The notes beneath the pieces were generated by a model. The model saw only the letters and a list, made by a program, of their open reading frames with translations, did not search any database and was not told where the DNA came from. 64,000 nucleotides of DNA. It comes from Strigamia acuminata. Lineage: Eukaryota > Arthropoda > Chilopoda > Geophilomorpha > Linotaeniidae. Location: the NCBI GenBank assembly GCA_949358305.1, contig OX442314.1, positions 434,001 through 498,000 on the forward strand. The letters are read 5' to 3'. Positions within the stretch are counted from its first letter, which is position 1; each line of letters begins with the position of its first letter. The translations under genes and the position numbers were made by a program. Positions 10,601-25,600 of the stretch are shown one piece after another.

Positions 10601-13600
10601 ATGAAGCAGACCGTAACTAAGAAAAACGATTAAAAATACAAATAAAAATAGTACGAAAGGATTTGAATTTGTTTTGTTACCGCTTAATGACTGCTTGCGC
10701 TCGTTCTTCGAGTTCTTCGCTCATGAAGTGATTGTTGTTAATTAAATTGGACAAGGCGTCTTTGACGGCTTCTATGTTGTCCATGTGGTTGTTCACGTCG
10801 GTTTCTAACACCTGAAATATTTTGTATCGACATTTGTTGTGAATTGTTGATTGCAACACGGCAGGAATTAGCAAAACAAATTTTGGTTGAAATTTATGGA
10901 TTTTGTCCAAATTTACTAGAAAATGTGAAATTTAGTCGAACTTTCTCACAAAAATATGAAATTTTAACAAAAATTTCAGAAATTTGGTCAAAATTTATCA
11001 AGAATTTCAGAAATTTGGTCAAAATTCATCAAAAATTTCAGAAATTTGGTCAAAATTCATCAAAAATTTCAGAAATTTGGTCAAAATTCATCAAAAATTT
11101 CAGAAATTTGGTCAAAATTCATCAAAAATTTCAGAAATTTGGTCAAAATTCATCAAAAATTTCAGAAATTTGGTCAAAATTCATCAAAAATTTCAGAAAT
11201 TTGGTCAAAATTCATCAAAAATTTCAGAAATTTGGTCAAAATTCATCAAGAATTTCAGAAATTTGGTCAAAATTCATCAAAAATTTCAGAAATTTGGTCA
11301 AAATTCATCAAAAATTTCAGAAATTTGGTCAAAATTCATCAAAAATTTCAGAAATTTGGTCAAAATTCATCAAAAATTTCAGAAATTTGGTCAAAATTCA
11401 TCAAGAATTTCAGAAATTTGGTCAAAATTCATCAAAAATTTCAGAAATTTGGTCAAAATTCATCAAGAATTTCAGAAATTTGGTCAAAATTCATCAAAAA
11501 TTTCAGAAATTGGGTCAAAATTCATCAAGAATTGACAAATTTTGTCAAAATATTTGAGATTTTTTGAAATATTAGTTGTAATGCCACTGAAACTCGTCTG
11601 ACTTGATGTTTTCGCAACAGGTTCTGAACCGACGTCAAATCCTTTCCGTGATCCTCCGACTGCAGCAACGTTTCAGTTTCGTCCATCCACGCACACAAAT
11701 CGTCGAGCGAACGATTAAAAAGCAGAGCCTAAAATAAAAAAATAATAAACCAAATTCAAAAATTCAACGAATCAAATCAAATACTTGATACGCTTCGTCC
11801 AGCCTCGATTTCTTCAGCGCCGACAAATCCATCAAACTCCGCCATTTGTTCTCCAGCTCGTCCAACTGCGTGCGGATTTCCATGCCCGCAAAATGGCCGG
11901 CCCCGATCAACCCCTCTCCTTCCTTTAAAACAATTTCAAAATTCAAAATATAAAATATAAATCATCGGTTAGTTCATCACCATATTGACGTTGTTGATGC
12001 GACTCTTGTTGGCCGCCAGTTCGGCTTCAAACACTTGATGTTTCTGCATTTTGCGCAGCAGATTGCTCGGCTCCATGTAATTCTCATCGCCGGCTAAAAT
12101 CATTTTGTCCTCAATCCAACCCAAAACCTAGAAATCAACAGAAATAAATAAAAATATAAAGAGAAAATCATGTAAATACCTCGTAGTTGTTGCGCAGAAA
12201 CTGCTGTAGTTGTTTCGACTCGTGTAGTTTCTTCCGGCGGACCATCGCGATTTCTTTCAAGCGATCTCTGCGCTGGCAAATGTCGTGCAACTGTTCCTGG
12301 ATCTCGCAACTCGCGTAGTGCTTGCCGGCAATCAGTTGCGTGGCGAATTTCTCTAATTCGTCGATTTTCTTGTTCTGCACTTGGATGGTTTTTTCAAAAG
12401 CTTCGTGCTTCCGCGACAAAGCCTCCACGCTCGACATGGATTCGCCGAGGTCTTCGTTGTTCAGCAGCGCCTCCTTGTTCGCGAGCCACGTGTGAGCAAC
12501 CTCGACTTGCTCGTGGAATATCTGAAAATTAAAAAAAAACGGTAAAAATCGAAAAAATCGGGAAAAATCAAGAAAAATCGAAAAAAAATCGAGAAAATAC
12601 GAAAAAGATGTATTAAAATCAGAAAAGATGTATAAAAATCGGAAAAAAATCGGGAAAAATCGAGAAAAATCGACAAAAGTTCTACAAAAAGCAATAAAAA
12701 TCGGAAAAAAATCGAAAAAATCGAGAAAAAAATCGGAAAAAATTGGAAATAAATCAAAAATAATGTATAAAAATCGGAAAAAATCGACAAAAATCTATAA
12801 AAATCGGAAAAAAATCAAGAAAAATCGAAAAAAAATCAAAAACAAAATCGAAAAAATCAATAAAAATTATAAAAAATCGAAAAAATCAAAAAAATCAAAG
12901 AAAAAATCGAGAAAAATAAAAAAAAAATCGAAAAAATCGGAAAAAATTCGGACAAAATCGGAAAAATTCGAACAAAATTGGAAAGAAATCGAGAAAAATT
13001 GAAAAAAAAATCATTATTCGTACTTGCAAATCCAAACATTGACTCAACAATTGTTTTCTCTCCTCCCACGCTTGGATCAACGTTCGCCGCAGTTCCTCGA
13101 GGTTTGCTAAATTCTCTTCCAACTCGTCTTTCGCGTAATGATTCTGTTGAATCAACTTGTAACCGAACGTTTTCAGCGTTTTAAACGTTTCCTGCCGACC
13201 GTCGATTTCTGCCTACAATTATTCCACGTCACTTCATTTCAATTCATTCATTTTATCGCTCACTTTTCGTTCCGCGTGCAACTGCAACGCGTTCTCGGCT
13301 TCTGCGCCGTCGCCGGGCAACTGCACCGTGTTCACTCGCGAAATCATCTCATTCACCCACGATTCCTAACAAAAAATTTGCCAAATTTAATTTCTATTCC
13401 TTGACATTGATGCATAAAAATGAGCAATTACCAACTCTCTCATTTCGGACATAAACTTTTGCAAAGTGTAGGACGAGGCGAGAATCTGCTTCCGGTAGTG
13501 ACAACGACTGTTCAAGTTGCGCCAACTCTCCTGAACGGCGGCAAACTTTGCCCGAATCGGCGCCGCCATCTCAACGTGCTTTTGGATCAAGCGCCGAGCC

Positions 13601-16600
13601 TCCGCGTCGTGTTCCTTTCAACAAAATCAATCAAAATCAAATCTAATACAATGTCATCAAATCAAATCATTTTTTCTAGGGTTTCTGATTTTCCGTCTTT
13701 TTTTAATTCACGCTTCCCGGTACCATTTTTCATAGCAAAAATGGCTGTTTTTCGTCGAAATAGCCCTTTTAACCATTTTTAGCCGTTTTTCTTCAAAAAC
13801 AGCTATTTTAGTCATTTTTCATCAAATGGCCGTTTTTCGTCAAAAATGGCTATTTCCAGCCATTTTTCATAGTAAAAATGTCTGTTTTTCATCAAAAATG
13901 GCCATTTTTAGCCATTTTTCATAGTAAAAATGGTCGTTTTTCGTCGAAATAGCCATTTTTAGCCATTTTTCATGGTAAAAATTGCCATTTTTAGCCGTTT
14001 TTCATCAAAAATGGCCATTTTAGTCTTTTTTCATGGTATAAATGGCTGTTTTTCGTCAAAAATGGCTATTTTCAGACATTTTTCATAGTAAAAATGGCCG
14101 TTTTTCGTCAAAAATGGCTATTTTCAGACATTTTTCATAGTAAATATGGCCGTTTTTCGTCACAAATGGCTATTTTCAGTCATTTTTCATAGCAAAAATG
14201 GCCTTTTTTTGTCGAAATAGCCGTTTTTAGTCATTCTTCATAGTAAAAATGACCATTTTTAGCCGTTTTTCTTCAAAAACGGCCATTTTAGTCATTTTTC
14301 ATGGTAAAAATGGCTGTTTTTCGTCAAAAATGGCTATTTTCAAACATTTTTCATAGTAAAAATAACCGTTTTTCGTCAAAAATGGCTATTTTCAGACATT
14401 TTTCATAGTAAAAATGGCCGTTTTTCGTCACAAATGGCTATTTCCAGCCATTTTTCATAGTAAAATTAACCGTTTTTCGTCAAAAATGCCCATTTTCATC
14501 ATTGAAATGGTAAAAAACGTAACGCCTCAATGAGGAAAATGACGTTTCAGCAACGTTTTGACTATTTTGGATGGAACCGGTTATTTTTTTCAAATTTCCC
14601 GGTTCCCGGTACCAACACCCTAATATTTTTTTTTATCAAATTTCAAATTCCAAAGCGCACTTTGAGTTTATTCTCGATGGCCGTCATGTCTCTCTCGATC
14701 GCGTCCTGTTTCCTCTGCAAAACATCGACCGTGGTCAAATCCTTGCCGTAATCGTCGCCGTTCATCGCCAACGCCTTCTCGTTAATCCGATGCTTCGTGT
14801 CGTCCACGTCCCGATCGAACGCGTGCACCTCCAGCGCGGCCGCCAAACGCTCCCTGTAGTCATGCAGCGCGCCCTGCAACGCCTTCCACTTGTGCGTGAG
14901 CTCGTCCTTGCGCAGCCGGATCGCCTGCGTGTTGTGACTGCACAGGCAGAGCAGTTTGTCGGCCAGGCTGTTCAAGTCGCGGATGCGCGTCTCGTCCACT
15001 TGCATGTCCGAGTCGACGTCGTTGAGTTTGCGCTGCAGGGCCGAGCAGTGCTCGTAGTCGCGGCCGCAGTCGCCCACTTGGATCATGAGCTCCTTGTCGC
15101 GGACCCACGCCTCGATTTTCTCCACTTGGATGTTGAACTTGAGGATGTCGTGCGCTTCTTCGAGGCCCCGCGCGTACTCGTTCGATTCCGACAGGAGGCG
15201 CGTCCATTTCTCGAGCACGTGTTGCAGTTGCTGGCGGATTTCGCTCGACTCTTTGTGGCGTTTGGCGATTAAGGCGGACGCTTTTTGTTTGAGGGTTTCG
15301 ATGCGGGTTTCGTGGGCGGCCAGTTCGGATTGGAACGCCTGGTGCTTCTGGAGGCGTTTGATTTTCTCCTCGAGGTCGATCGGGTCCACGTTTTCCACCT
15401 CCGAGTCCATTTTCTTCTGTTTTTCTTCCACCCACGACTCCGCCTGAAAAGTTACGACATTTTGTTTTATTTTTATTTTATTTTTTTATTTGTTTTTATT
15501 TATTTATTTTTTGGTCTCACTTCGGTGATGTCGCGTTCGAATTCGGTGTAGAGTAGCGCGTCCGAGAGTTTTTGCTTTTCGGCGCTGCACAGTTCAAATA
15601 CTTTCTTTCGTCTGTTGGTCACTTGGTCCAAGCGTTTTCGGATGTTGGCCGAGTCGAAGTGGTTTTGTTCGATTAATTTGCTTGCATGGCTTTGCAAAGC
15701 AATCAACTGCAGATCGGATCGAGAAATAAGAAATAAATTGACAAATGCTAAAAATGATGCTAAAACTGCTCTATTTTTGGCATTTTGATGCTAAAACTGC
15801 TTCATTTTTGGCATTTTAATGCTAAAAATGCTAATGATGCTAGAATGCTAAAAATGATGCTAAAATGCTAATAATGTTGCTAAAATGCTAATAATGTTGC
15901 TAAAATGCTAAAAATGATGCTAAAAATGCTAATAACGTTGCTCGAAATGCTAATAACGTTGCTAAAATGCTAATAATGTTGCTAAAATGCTAATAATGTT
16001 GCTAAAATGATAAAAATGATGCTAAAAATGCTAATAACGTTGCTCGAAATGCTAATAACGTTGCTAAAATGCTAATAATGTTGCTAAAATGCTAATAATG
16101 TTGCTAATATGCTAATAATGTTGCTAAAACGCTTACAATGTTGCTAAAATGCTAAAAATGATGCTAAAACTGGTTCATTTTTGGCATTTTGATGCTAAAA
16201 CTGCTTCATTTTTGGCATTTTGATGCTAAAACTGCTTCATTTTTGGCATTTTGATGCTAAAAATCTGCATTTTTGTCAATTTTGATGCTAAAAATGGTTC
16301 ATTTTGCTTGGCCACCGATCAAATACCTTTTCTTCTTGGGTGACGAGTAGTTTTTCAAAAGCGTCGTGTTTCCGAAGCAAACTCTCCACCTGTTCGACTG
16401 AATTTCCGTAGTCGACATTGGTCAAAAAAGCCTTAAAAAATTGCAAAAAGTAAACAATTTATCCGAAACCAATCGAACAACTCACTTCCTGGATGCCACT
16501 GATACTGTCCAATTGCTTAGCATCGCGAAGAAAGAACTGCAAGTCGATCAACTGATCCAAATACACCTTTTTGTGCTGCCACGTCGCGTGCAAAGTTTGT

Positions 16601-19600
16601 CTCGTCTCCAATAACTGCTGCAGTTTTTCACGGATCTAAAAAACATTCAATTTTAAGAAAATTAAATCATTTTTTTATCTCCTATTTTTAATTACGTCTT
16701 CTTTAGCGTAATGGATCATGTATTCCCCGTTGCGAACCACGGCCGTGAACGACTCCTCTCTGGCTTCGATTTCCGCTTTGAGTCGATCGTGATCAGTTCG
16801 CAGCATTTGGGCACTGGCCGCATCGCGAACCTTCTCCTCCGTCCTCATGGCTACTTGCAAATTATTCGCCCAACTGGTCAGATCGCGAACCTAAGACAAA
16901 TTTATCGCCAATCAAACACCATACGCTACAATAGTACATTTTTTAACTCGAAAAAATGCATTTTTTTGACCAAGACTGCATCCAAAATGTGAAAAACAAA
17001 CCTTTAAGGCCAAAATTTGTCTTTTTTGCTCAAAAAAATGCATCCAAAATGTGAAAAATAGTTTTAAAACGCAAATGTTGAACAGGAGTCAAGAACCCAG
17101 GTTTGTGAGTCGCGATCTGTCGCCTCACGGCCAAGAGAGGACCATGGGACGACTGGACACCATTCACGATTACGAACAACACAGAAAACAGTTTGGATTG
17201 ATTATCTTTATTGTGGTTGTCTAAGGATTGTGCGTTCACCGTGTTATCGCCTAGGTCGCTGGGTTGCCTTGCAGCAACCCAGCCCAGTCCAACCGCTGAC
17301 CATGTGGTCAGTGACCACATAGGCAGCGTGGTCGGATTGCATTTGCCTGGCGTGCATTGCAGCACGACCAACGAGTCGCCTCAAGTCATTTCGGACGTAA
17401 AAGCGATCACGCCTCTCATTGCGACCAAAGCGCCAACGTCTCCTTCGTCGTAGAGTTATCACAACCAGTCAGCACGGGACTGAAGATCGGACTGTCTCTC
17501 AAATGCCGGTCAAGCAACAAAGAGACCTTGCGTAATCCTCTGTCCTGATTGGTCACAATCAGGACGCAGCTTTAACGGCAGCAGCCAGTTGGTCACAGGT
17601 TATTCTGTATCCATAAGATTAGTTAGTACTCAGTTTTCTGTCTTGTGTTTCTTTATTTTTGCAGGGGCTAGGCTTGAAATAGGCATAACCATTGCTATGT
17701 AGGCCTATTAGAGTTATTAACTGCAAGCAGCTAACTGTTTAAACATTTTGGAGGTTGTAAAAGCAGTTGTAGACTGCTAAAGTCTCTCTTTAGCTTAAGT
17801 ATAAGGGGATAGGACAATACCGAAGCCAGAAAACGATGGCAATCGCAGGCATTCTTCAAATCTTCCTTGCGCTGAGCAGCCCGATCGCGAAGCGAATTCC
17901 AATGGTCGAGCATGTAGTTCTGCTGCATGAGGATGTGGTCGGCGTTGCCGCCCGGATACGCCACTTGCAATCTCGCGCTGTCGTCGATCAGAACTTGCAA
18001 CTGCGAAAAAATTAAATAATTTTTTTAATTTTTTTATATTGTCAAATCTGACAGTATTTCTCAATTCAAATAGTGAGATCTAAAGTTCTAGTAGCAAATG
18101 TGAATTTGAAAAGTTAATATTTTTTACAAATTTTAAATATATTTTGTCGTCACCTGGACTTCGAGCGCGACCAAATCGTTCTCGAAGCCCTCGTGTTTGC
18201 GCAACAAGCCGAGACACGAGTTGAGATCGCGTCCCAGGTCGTCGGAAATGCTCGAATATTTCTCCTGCATGCGCTGCACGGCGTCCGCCACGTCGCGGTT
18301 GAAGCGGTGGATCTCGGCGGCCGCGTGCAGCTTCTGTTCGCGCGTGTTGATGGCCTCGAGAAGGCACTGCCACGAGCGGGCGATGTCGTCGCGTTTGGTC
18401 TCGATCTGGTCGAAACGGTCGTTGGCCGACAGCCTGCTGGCCATTTCGATGCACTGCTCGTATTGGTCGGCGGCGGTCGAGACGCGGTGCTTGAAGTCTT
18501 GGAATTTGCTGCGGAGCACGAGGAGGTGCTCGTAGTCTTGTCCGAATTCCTCGCTCGCGGCGATTTGGATTTGTTCTTCGATCCAGGTTTCGAGGTTGTC
18601 GCATTCGGCGAAGTATTCGTGACGGTGCTTGGATTCGACCAGTTTTTGGCGACGCAAACTAGTGCTTCGCTGCAGGTTTTTCATCTGTTGCTCGATTAAT
18701 TCCTGCAAAATTAGATTATTCTCTTGAATTTCTTAAGAGACATCGACAAATTTTGTTACTAATCTAAAATCTCCGAAAGTTCTTTACCGATTGCTTTGAA
18801 ATTTTGACACAGCGTTGCATTCGAATAGGCGCGTGTTTTTATATGGTTTTTATAAGGAGTCACACCTGTGACAGGTAAAAAGATGCTTTTTTTGGAAAAA
18901 TAGCGCCATCTATTGGGCAGTAAATGCAAAAAACGCTATACTAAATATTTGAAAAACAGCGCCATCTGTTGGACGTGAAAGCAACACACGATTCCACGGG
19001 ATTTATTTCCACGAGATTTCTACAGGATTTATTTCCACGGGATTTATTCCCACAAGAGATTTATTTGCACGGGATTTCCACAGGATTTCCACGGGATATA
19101 TTTCCACGAGATTTATTTCCAAGGGATTTCCAAAAGATTTCCACGGGATATATTTCCATGGAATTTTTTACCACGGGATTTCGACGAGATTTATTTCCAC
19201 GAAATTTCTACGGGATTTCCAAGAGATTTCCACGAGATTTATTTCCACGAGATTTATTTCCACGGGATTTATTTCCACGGGATTTATTTCCACAAGATTT
19301 ATTTATGAGCCACAGCTAGTTTGAAATATTTCTCATCAATTCCGACACAATTTTGTTTTAAAAAAGCGCAATTTCAAATCGTTCGACAGTCCTATTTTTG
19401 AAGAGACCTTTTCAACCTTCCTACCTGCTTTCCCCAAATGATTTTCGCCTCGGGGTGTTTGCTTTCCACCATGAGCTTCGCCTGACATCCCATCTCAGCA
19501 ATAAGCCCGCTGTAAGAATCGATCTCCAACTCCAACGTCTTGTGTTTCGTGAGCAACTTGACCGCCGCATCCGCGTCGCGACCGCAATCCTGACTCGAGA

Positions 19601-22600
19601 GCAAACAATTTTTATCGTTCATCCAACACTCCACTTCGTTCACCTCCGAATAAAACTACAAAATTAAAAACACAAAAATTAATTTAAAACAATTCTTAGG
19701 AAATGAATAAAAAGAGACAAAAACCTGTTGCGCTTTGTGCGACAAATCGAGTCGGCTTTTCCTGTCCGCTGCCAGGCCCATCAACTCGCTCCACGCGTCC
19801 CTCAACTGCCGACATTTGTCCTCAACGATGGGAAACTCCATCAAACTGTCGCCGATCGCCAGCGTCTTATTCACGGTCAGTTCGTGCGCTGCCAATTCCC
19901 GCTCGAATTTCTGTTGATTATAAATGCAAAATTAATCTACGGAATGAGAGAGATGAATAAAATGGGGAGATTAAATCGATTACCGAATGTCTTTTACAAA
20001 ACTTTTGCGCTTCGATCAAATTGACGCCGAGATCGAGAGAAGTGGCGGTCGGAATGCGATCGCCGATCCATTGCAACTCGCCGTCTACTTCGAAAATGAA
20101 TTCGTGCAAGCGCAGCGAGTTCTCCAGTTGTTGTCTCCGATGCACCGACGGTGCCTTCAACTGCTCAAACCTGAAACATTTAAATTGAAAATTAAAAAAA
20201 ATAAATAATTTTTGATGAGTTTTAATTAATTTTTGAGCAATTTCTGACGAATTTTGAGCAATTTCTGACAAATTTTGTGCAATTTTTGACAAATTTTGAG
20301 CAATTTTTGTCAAATTTTGAGCAATTTTGTCAAATTTTGAGCTTTTTGATAAATTTTGAGCAATTTTTTACAAATTTTGAGCAATTTCTGACAAATTTTA
20401 AGCAATTTCTGACAAATTTTACCAAATTTCTCACAAATATCGACAAATTTTGATAATTCCGACAAATTTTGAGCAATTTTCGATAAATTGTGAGCATTTT
20501 TCGATAAATTGAGAAATTTTTGTCAAATTTTGAGCAATTTTTGACAAATTTTGAGCAATTTTTGACAAATTTTGAGCAATTTTTGACAAATTTTGAGCAT
20601 TTTTTGACAAATTTCGTCAAATTTCTGACAAATTTCGTCAAATTTCTGACAAATTTCGTCAAATTTCTGACAAATTTCGTCAAATTTCTGACAAATTTCG
20701 TCAAATTTCTGACAAATTTCGTCAAATTTCTGACAAATTTCGTCAAATTTCTGACAAATTTCGTCAAATTTCTGACAAATTTCGTCAAATTTCTGACAAA
20801 TTTCGTCAAATTTCTGACAAATTTCGTCAAATTTCTGACAAATTTCGTCAAATTTCTGACAAATTTCGTCAAATTTCTGACAAATTTCGTCAAATTTCTG
20901 ACAAATTTCGTCAAATTTCTGACAAATTTCGTCAAATTTCTGACAAATTTCGTCAAATTTCTGACAAATTTCGTCAAATTTCTGACAAATTTCGTCAAAT
21001 TTCTGACAAATTTCGTCAAATTTCTGACAAATTTCGTCAAATTTCTGACAAATTTCGTCAAATTTCTGACAAATTTCGTCAAATTTCTGACAAATTTCGT
21101 CAAATTTCTGACAAATTTCGTCAAATTTCTGACAAATTTCGTCAAATTTCTGACAAATTTCGTCAAATTTCGTCAAATTTCTGACAAATTTCGACAAATT
21201 TTGATAATCCCAACCTCTGTTTGAGGCTGTTTGTCTCGTGAAGAATGGCAGGGGCATCGAAGTGTCCGTTTTTGGCCATATCTTCGCCGAGACGCACTAC
21301 GTCGTGTATTTTAGCGTCCCACAAGCTGGCGTCGTTCTCCAACGCTTGGTGCTTCTTGATGAGATACTTGACCGTGCGCAAATCCTCGCCGACCTGCGTC
21401 GATCCAAGACTGCTTTCGAACTCGTCCAGTTTGAGTTTGGCGTCGTCCAGCGTCTTGTTGTACGTGTGCTGCGCCACTGCCTGCCGTAGTTTGCGTCCCT
21501 TGTCGTTCATGCGCAGCCACAACGCGTCCCATTCGCTCCGCAGCGCGTCCAAAATGTCGCCGATCTCTTTCGAGCGGTAATGGCCGTTGGCGACCAGCGC
21601 TTGACCGGTCTGTCGTTACAAAAATTACAAAAATTACAAAAATTATAAAAATTATAAAAATTACAAAAATTACAAAAATTACAAAAATTACAAAAATTAT
21701 AAAAATTACAAAAATTATAAAAATTATAAAAATTATAAAAATATAAAAATTATAAAAATTACAAAAATTACAAAAATTACAAAAATTATAAAAATTATAA
21801 AAATATAAAAATTGTAAAAATTATAAAAATATAAAAATTATAAAAATTGTTTTCAAATTTCTTTAATCGTGTTTTAGATCTCACTCTGTTGATGTCCGCC
21901 AGTCGTCGCTCGTTGGCTTTCAATTCGCCCTCCAACGCTTCGTGTTTTTTCAGCTTGCTTTGGACCAAGTCGTGAAACGACTCGTCGGACGCGAGTTTCA
22001 GCTTGTCGTGGATCCAACACATCAACTGGAGGGAAAAAGTTTGGAGAATCGAGTTTGTTTATTTGTTTGGTTGGTTAATACCTCGTCTGCGTCGGCTCTG
22101 AATTCGTAGAAGTAGCGAGAAGTGAGCAACATGGATTTGCGCTCGGCCGCCGAGTCCCATACTGCACGCCGCCTTTCGATCACTCGTCCGTGACGCTCTT
22201 TTATGCTGTCAGTTAAAACAAAAAGCTCATTTTTTTTCCACTTGTTTCTATCGAAAACGGTTTGCCATAAATTTGCCTTTTATTTCAGCAAAAAATGCAA
22301 TTTTTCTGTTTAAAATAGCAATTTTTCTGTTTAAAATAGCAATTTTTCTGTTTAAAATAGCAATTTTTCTGTTTAAAATAGCAATTTTTCTGTTTAAAAT
22401 AGCAATTTTTCGGTTCAAAAGAGCAATTTTTCGATTTAAAATAGCAATTTTCCGGATTTTTCGGTTTAAAATAGCAATTTTCCGAATTTTTCGGTTTAAA
22501 ATAGCAATTTTTCGGTTTAAAATAGCAATTTTCCGAATTTTTCGGTTTAAAATAGCAATTTTTCGGTTTAAAATAGCAATTTTTCGGTTTAAAATAGCAA

Positions 22601-25600
22601 ATTTAAAACTGCACATTTTTTACATTTCAAATGTTTTTTCGGTTCAAAAAATGCTTAAATCTGCATTGTTTGATGCTTAAAAAACTTATTTTTATCTAGA
22701 AATGCACTTTTTCATCTAGAAATGCACTTTTTTTATCTAAAAATGCACTTTTTCATAAAAAAATTGCACTTTAGAGCACAAAACCGAATTATTTGGCTAA
22801 AAAAAAACAAGCAAAAAGCCGAACAACACAACTGCAACAAACATACTATTCGCTTCCGTAATGCGGAATGGCCAGCAACTGATTAGCGAAATCCGTAAAA
22901 CTCTTCAACTTGTCGTCCTGCGCAACCAACGTTTTCTCAAAATCCTCGTGTCGCTTCAGCAAAGCGTACAAACCGTCCGCAGAATTCTAAACAAAAAAAA
23001 AAAATAATAATTCACCAAATATTTTTAAATCAAGTCGTGCGGCCAAACCCCGAGATCGCGGTCCTGGAGAAACGTCTCGTGACTGTTGGTGAGCGCGTCG
23101 ATCTGGTCGCCCTCTCGGTTCAACACCTGCAACTTGAGTCCCTGCTGCAGCCGCTCCAGTCCGCGCTGCCAGTTCTGCACGAGCGCCGCGTGCTCCGCTT
23201 GCAGTTGCTTGGCGCGATCCTCGATGCCCGTGTCGTGCTCGTTCGGTTGGTTTTTAACCAGCTTGTTGCCCAGTTTCGTCACTTCTCGAAACTCGTCGTC
23301 GTGCGCGCGCATTTCCGTCTCGAGGTCGCGGTGCTTCTTCAACACGTTCTCCGCCGTCGTCACGTCTTTGGCCGTTTCCGCCGTGTTGATGGCGACGTTC
23401 ATTTCGTTAATCCAGCGCATCTAAGAGTTAATTAGCTCATTTATTAGTCAACTTCAGTTGTAAAATGGGTCATTATGGCGGAAATTACATTTTTTGTGCC
23501 AAACCAATGCGTTTTCAAGCATAAAATGATGCTTTTAGGCCTAAAAATGTAGTTTTTGGCCTAAAAATGCAGTTTTATGGCCTAAAAATGCAGTTTTATG
23601 GCCTAAAAATGCAGTTTTATGGCCTAAAAATGCAGTTTTAGGGCCTAAAAATGCAGTTTTAGGGCCTAAAAATGCAGTTTTAGGGCCTAAAAATGCAGTT
23701 TTAGGGCCTAAAAATATATTTATTCCAGCTTTTTTGAGTTAAAACAGATTTGTGTGTCATAAAAGTATGCTTTTGGGCCTAAAATGCAGTTTTATGGCCT
23801 AAAATGTAGTTTTATGGCCTAAAAATACAATTTTATGGCCTAAAAATGTATTTTCTTCTAGCTTTTTTGAGTTAAAAACAGATTTGCGTGGCTGAAAATT
23901 ACATTTTGAGTCAAAATATTTCATTCTTTGGGTCTAAAAATGTATTTTTGCGCCTAATCAATGCATTTTTTTCAATAAAATTGTGCATAAAATTTAATTT
24001 TGTGGCTTGTAAATGCTTTTTAGGGATTAAAAGAATATTCGTGTGTCTGAAAAATACAATTTGGGCTTAAGTAATGAATTTTTGAGTCTAAAAACAAATT
24101 ATTGTGCCTAGAATTACATTTTTGGGAGCTAAAAAGCCAAAATTCCTACCAAATTTTGAGTGGAACTATTAAAAATTTGCTCTCCCACAGCTTCTTCGAG
24201 TCGCTGGCGTCGATTGGCGGCTTGCTCCTTCACTCGGTTCCACAGAACGTTCAGTTCGTTCTGCCTCTTGTTCACGTATTGCTGTTCATTCGGGTAAGAC
24301 GTTTTCACCGAGTTGCCCAAAAGACTAACGCGATTATATTTCTCCTCCACCGGCGCCAATTCCCTTTCGATATTCTTGAGAAAAAAAAAGAAAAAAAAAA
24401 TATTTTTAAATTATTATAAAAAAAATTATTATAAATTATTATAAAAAAAAATTATTATAAATTTTTTAGATCTTTCTTCAAAATTCAACCTCGTGTTTCC
24501 TCTGCAACGCTTGGACGGTTTTGAGATCCTTGCCAAGATCGACGTTGTCGAGTTTTTCGATCTTCTCCAGCATCCAATCGCGAACTTCGTCGCACGTGCG
24601 GTCGAACAATTCGACGCTGACGGCGCCCTGCAAACTCTTTTCCTTTTTCCGCTTCAGTTCGTTGAGTTTGTCCCACGTTTCGTGAATGTCTCTTTGCCGA
24701 TGTCGTATTTCGTCCGTCTCCGACTTTCGTTTCGACTTGTCCACGTTGCTGCTCAATTCCTTCGCCGCCGAATCGATCGAATCGACCCGAAAACTGCTGC
24801 TCGACAAATCGGTGAGCAGAGTCTGAAAAACGAATTTTTAAATTTTAAATTTAAAAAAAAAAAAAATTTGATCGCAAATCTCGCAAGTTTACTTCGAATT
24901 TTCGTTTCATTTGGTCGACCGTGTCGCTTTTATCGTCGGTCAACAGCATTTTCTCCTGAAAACGTACAAATTAGTCGGAGGTAATATACCGAGCGCGACG
25001 TGTAATCGACGGGATAACCTAATCCCGACAATTACTCAAGCGCGAGGTGTATTATATACGAGAATCTACCGATAGAAAATAATGTAGATAGTGAAAATGA
25101 GAATTTATTATGCGAAAAGTGAAGAGACGTAACATTGGTTCGTAAAAGTCGCACCGGGTGGCGCCGGTAGCAAGAGAACAAAATTTTCGCGATAAGAACC
25201 AATGAGACGTCAAAAGCGGTTTGTTACGCGCGTTGGGATTGGTCGGGAGAACGATTGTTGTTTTGTTAGGCCTAATCTCATTCGTGGTTATTTATAGACA
25301 TAGCTAGTGGTAGATTCTCAAATAAATTCAATTAAGTCGACAAATCATGGCCGAATTCTCACTTTGTCCGCCATCCACGCTTTGAAATCGTCGCATTCGC
25401 GGTAAAAGCGAAATAATTTAATCGCGGCTTCCAAACTGCAGCGCCTCGTCTGCAAACAGTCTATCAAATCATTTTGTAAACACAGAAAACGCTTACAGTT
25501 TTTTATACCTCGCAAAAGTCCAACAACTGCGCGTGCGCTCTGTTTATCGCATCCTGGCGGTGCCGGACGTTCTCGACCGCCTCTTTCTTCCCTGTCAATT

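Noticed and set aside
10844-11567. Overlapping long reading frames (237, 183 and 173 codons) rich in [10 protein letters not shown]
   Set aside because: They are three readings of a 31-bp satellite inside a kst intron; no start context, no family, and the same repeat is read in every frame.
12628-13002. Lys-rich 124-codon frame
   Set aside because: A-rich degenerate satellite AAAAATCGG; no coding bias.
20330-21257. Three proteins of over 230 codons on both strands
   Set aside because: All come from a 21-bp satellite whose period keeps frames open in both directions. The true coding parts of kst end at the array borders.
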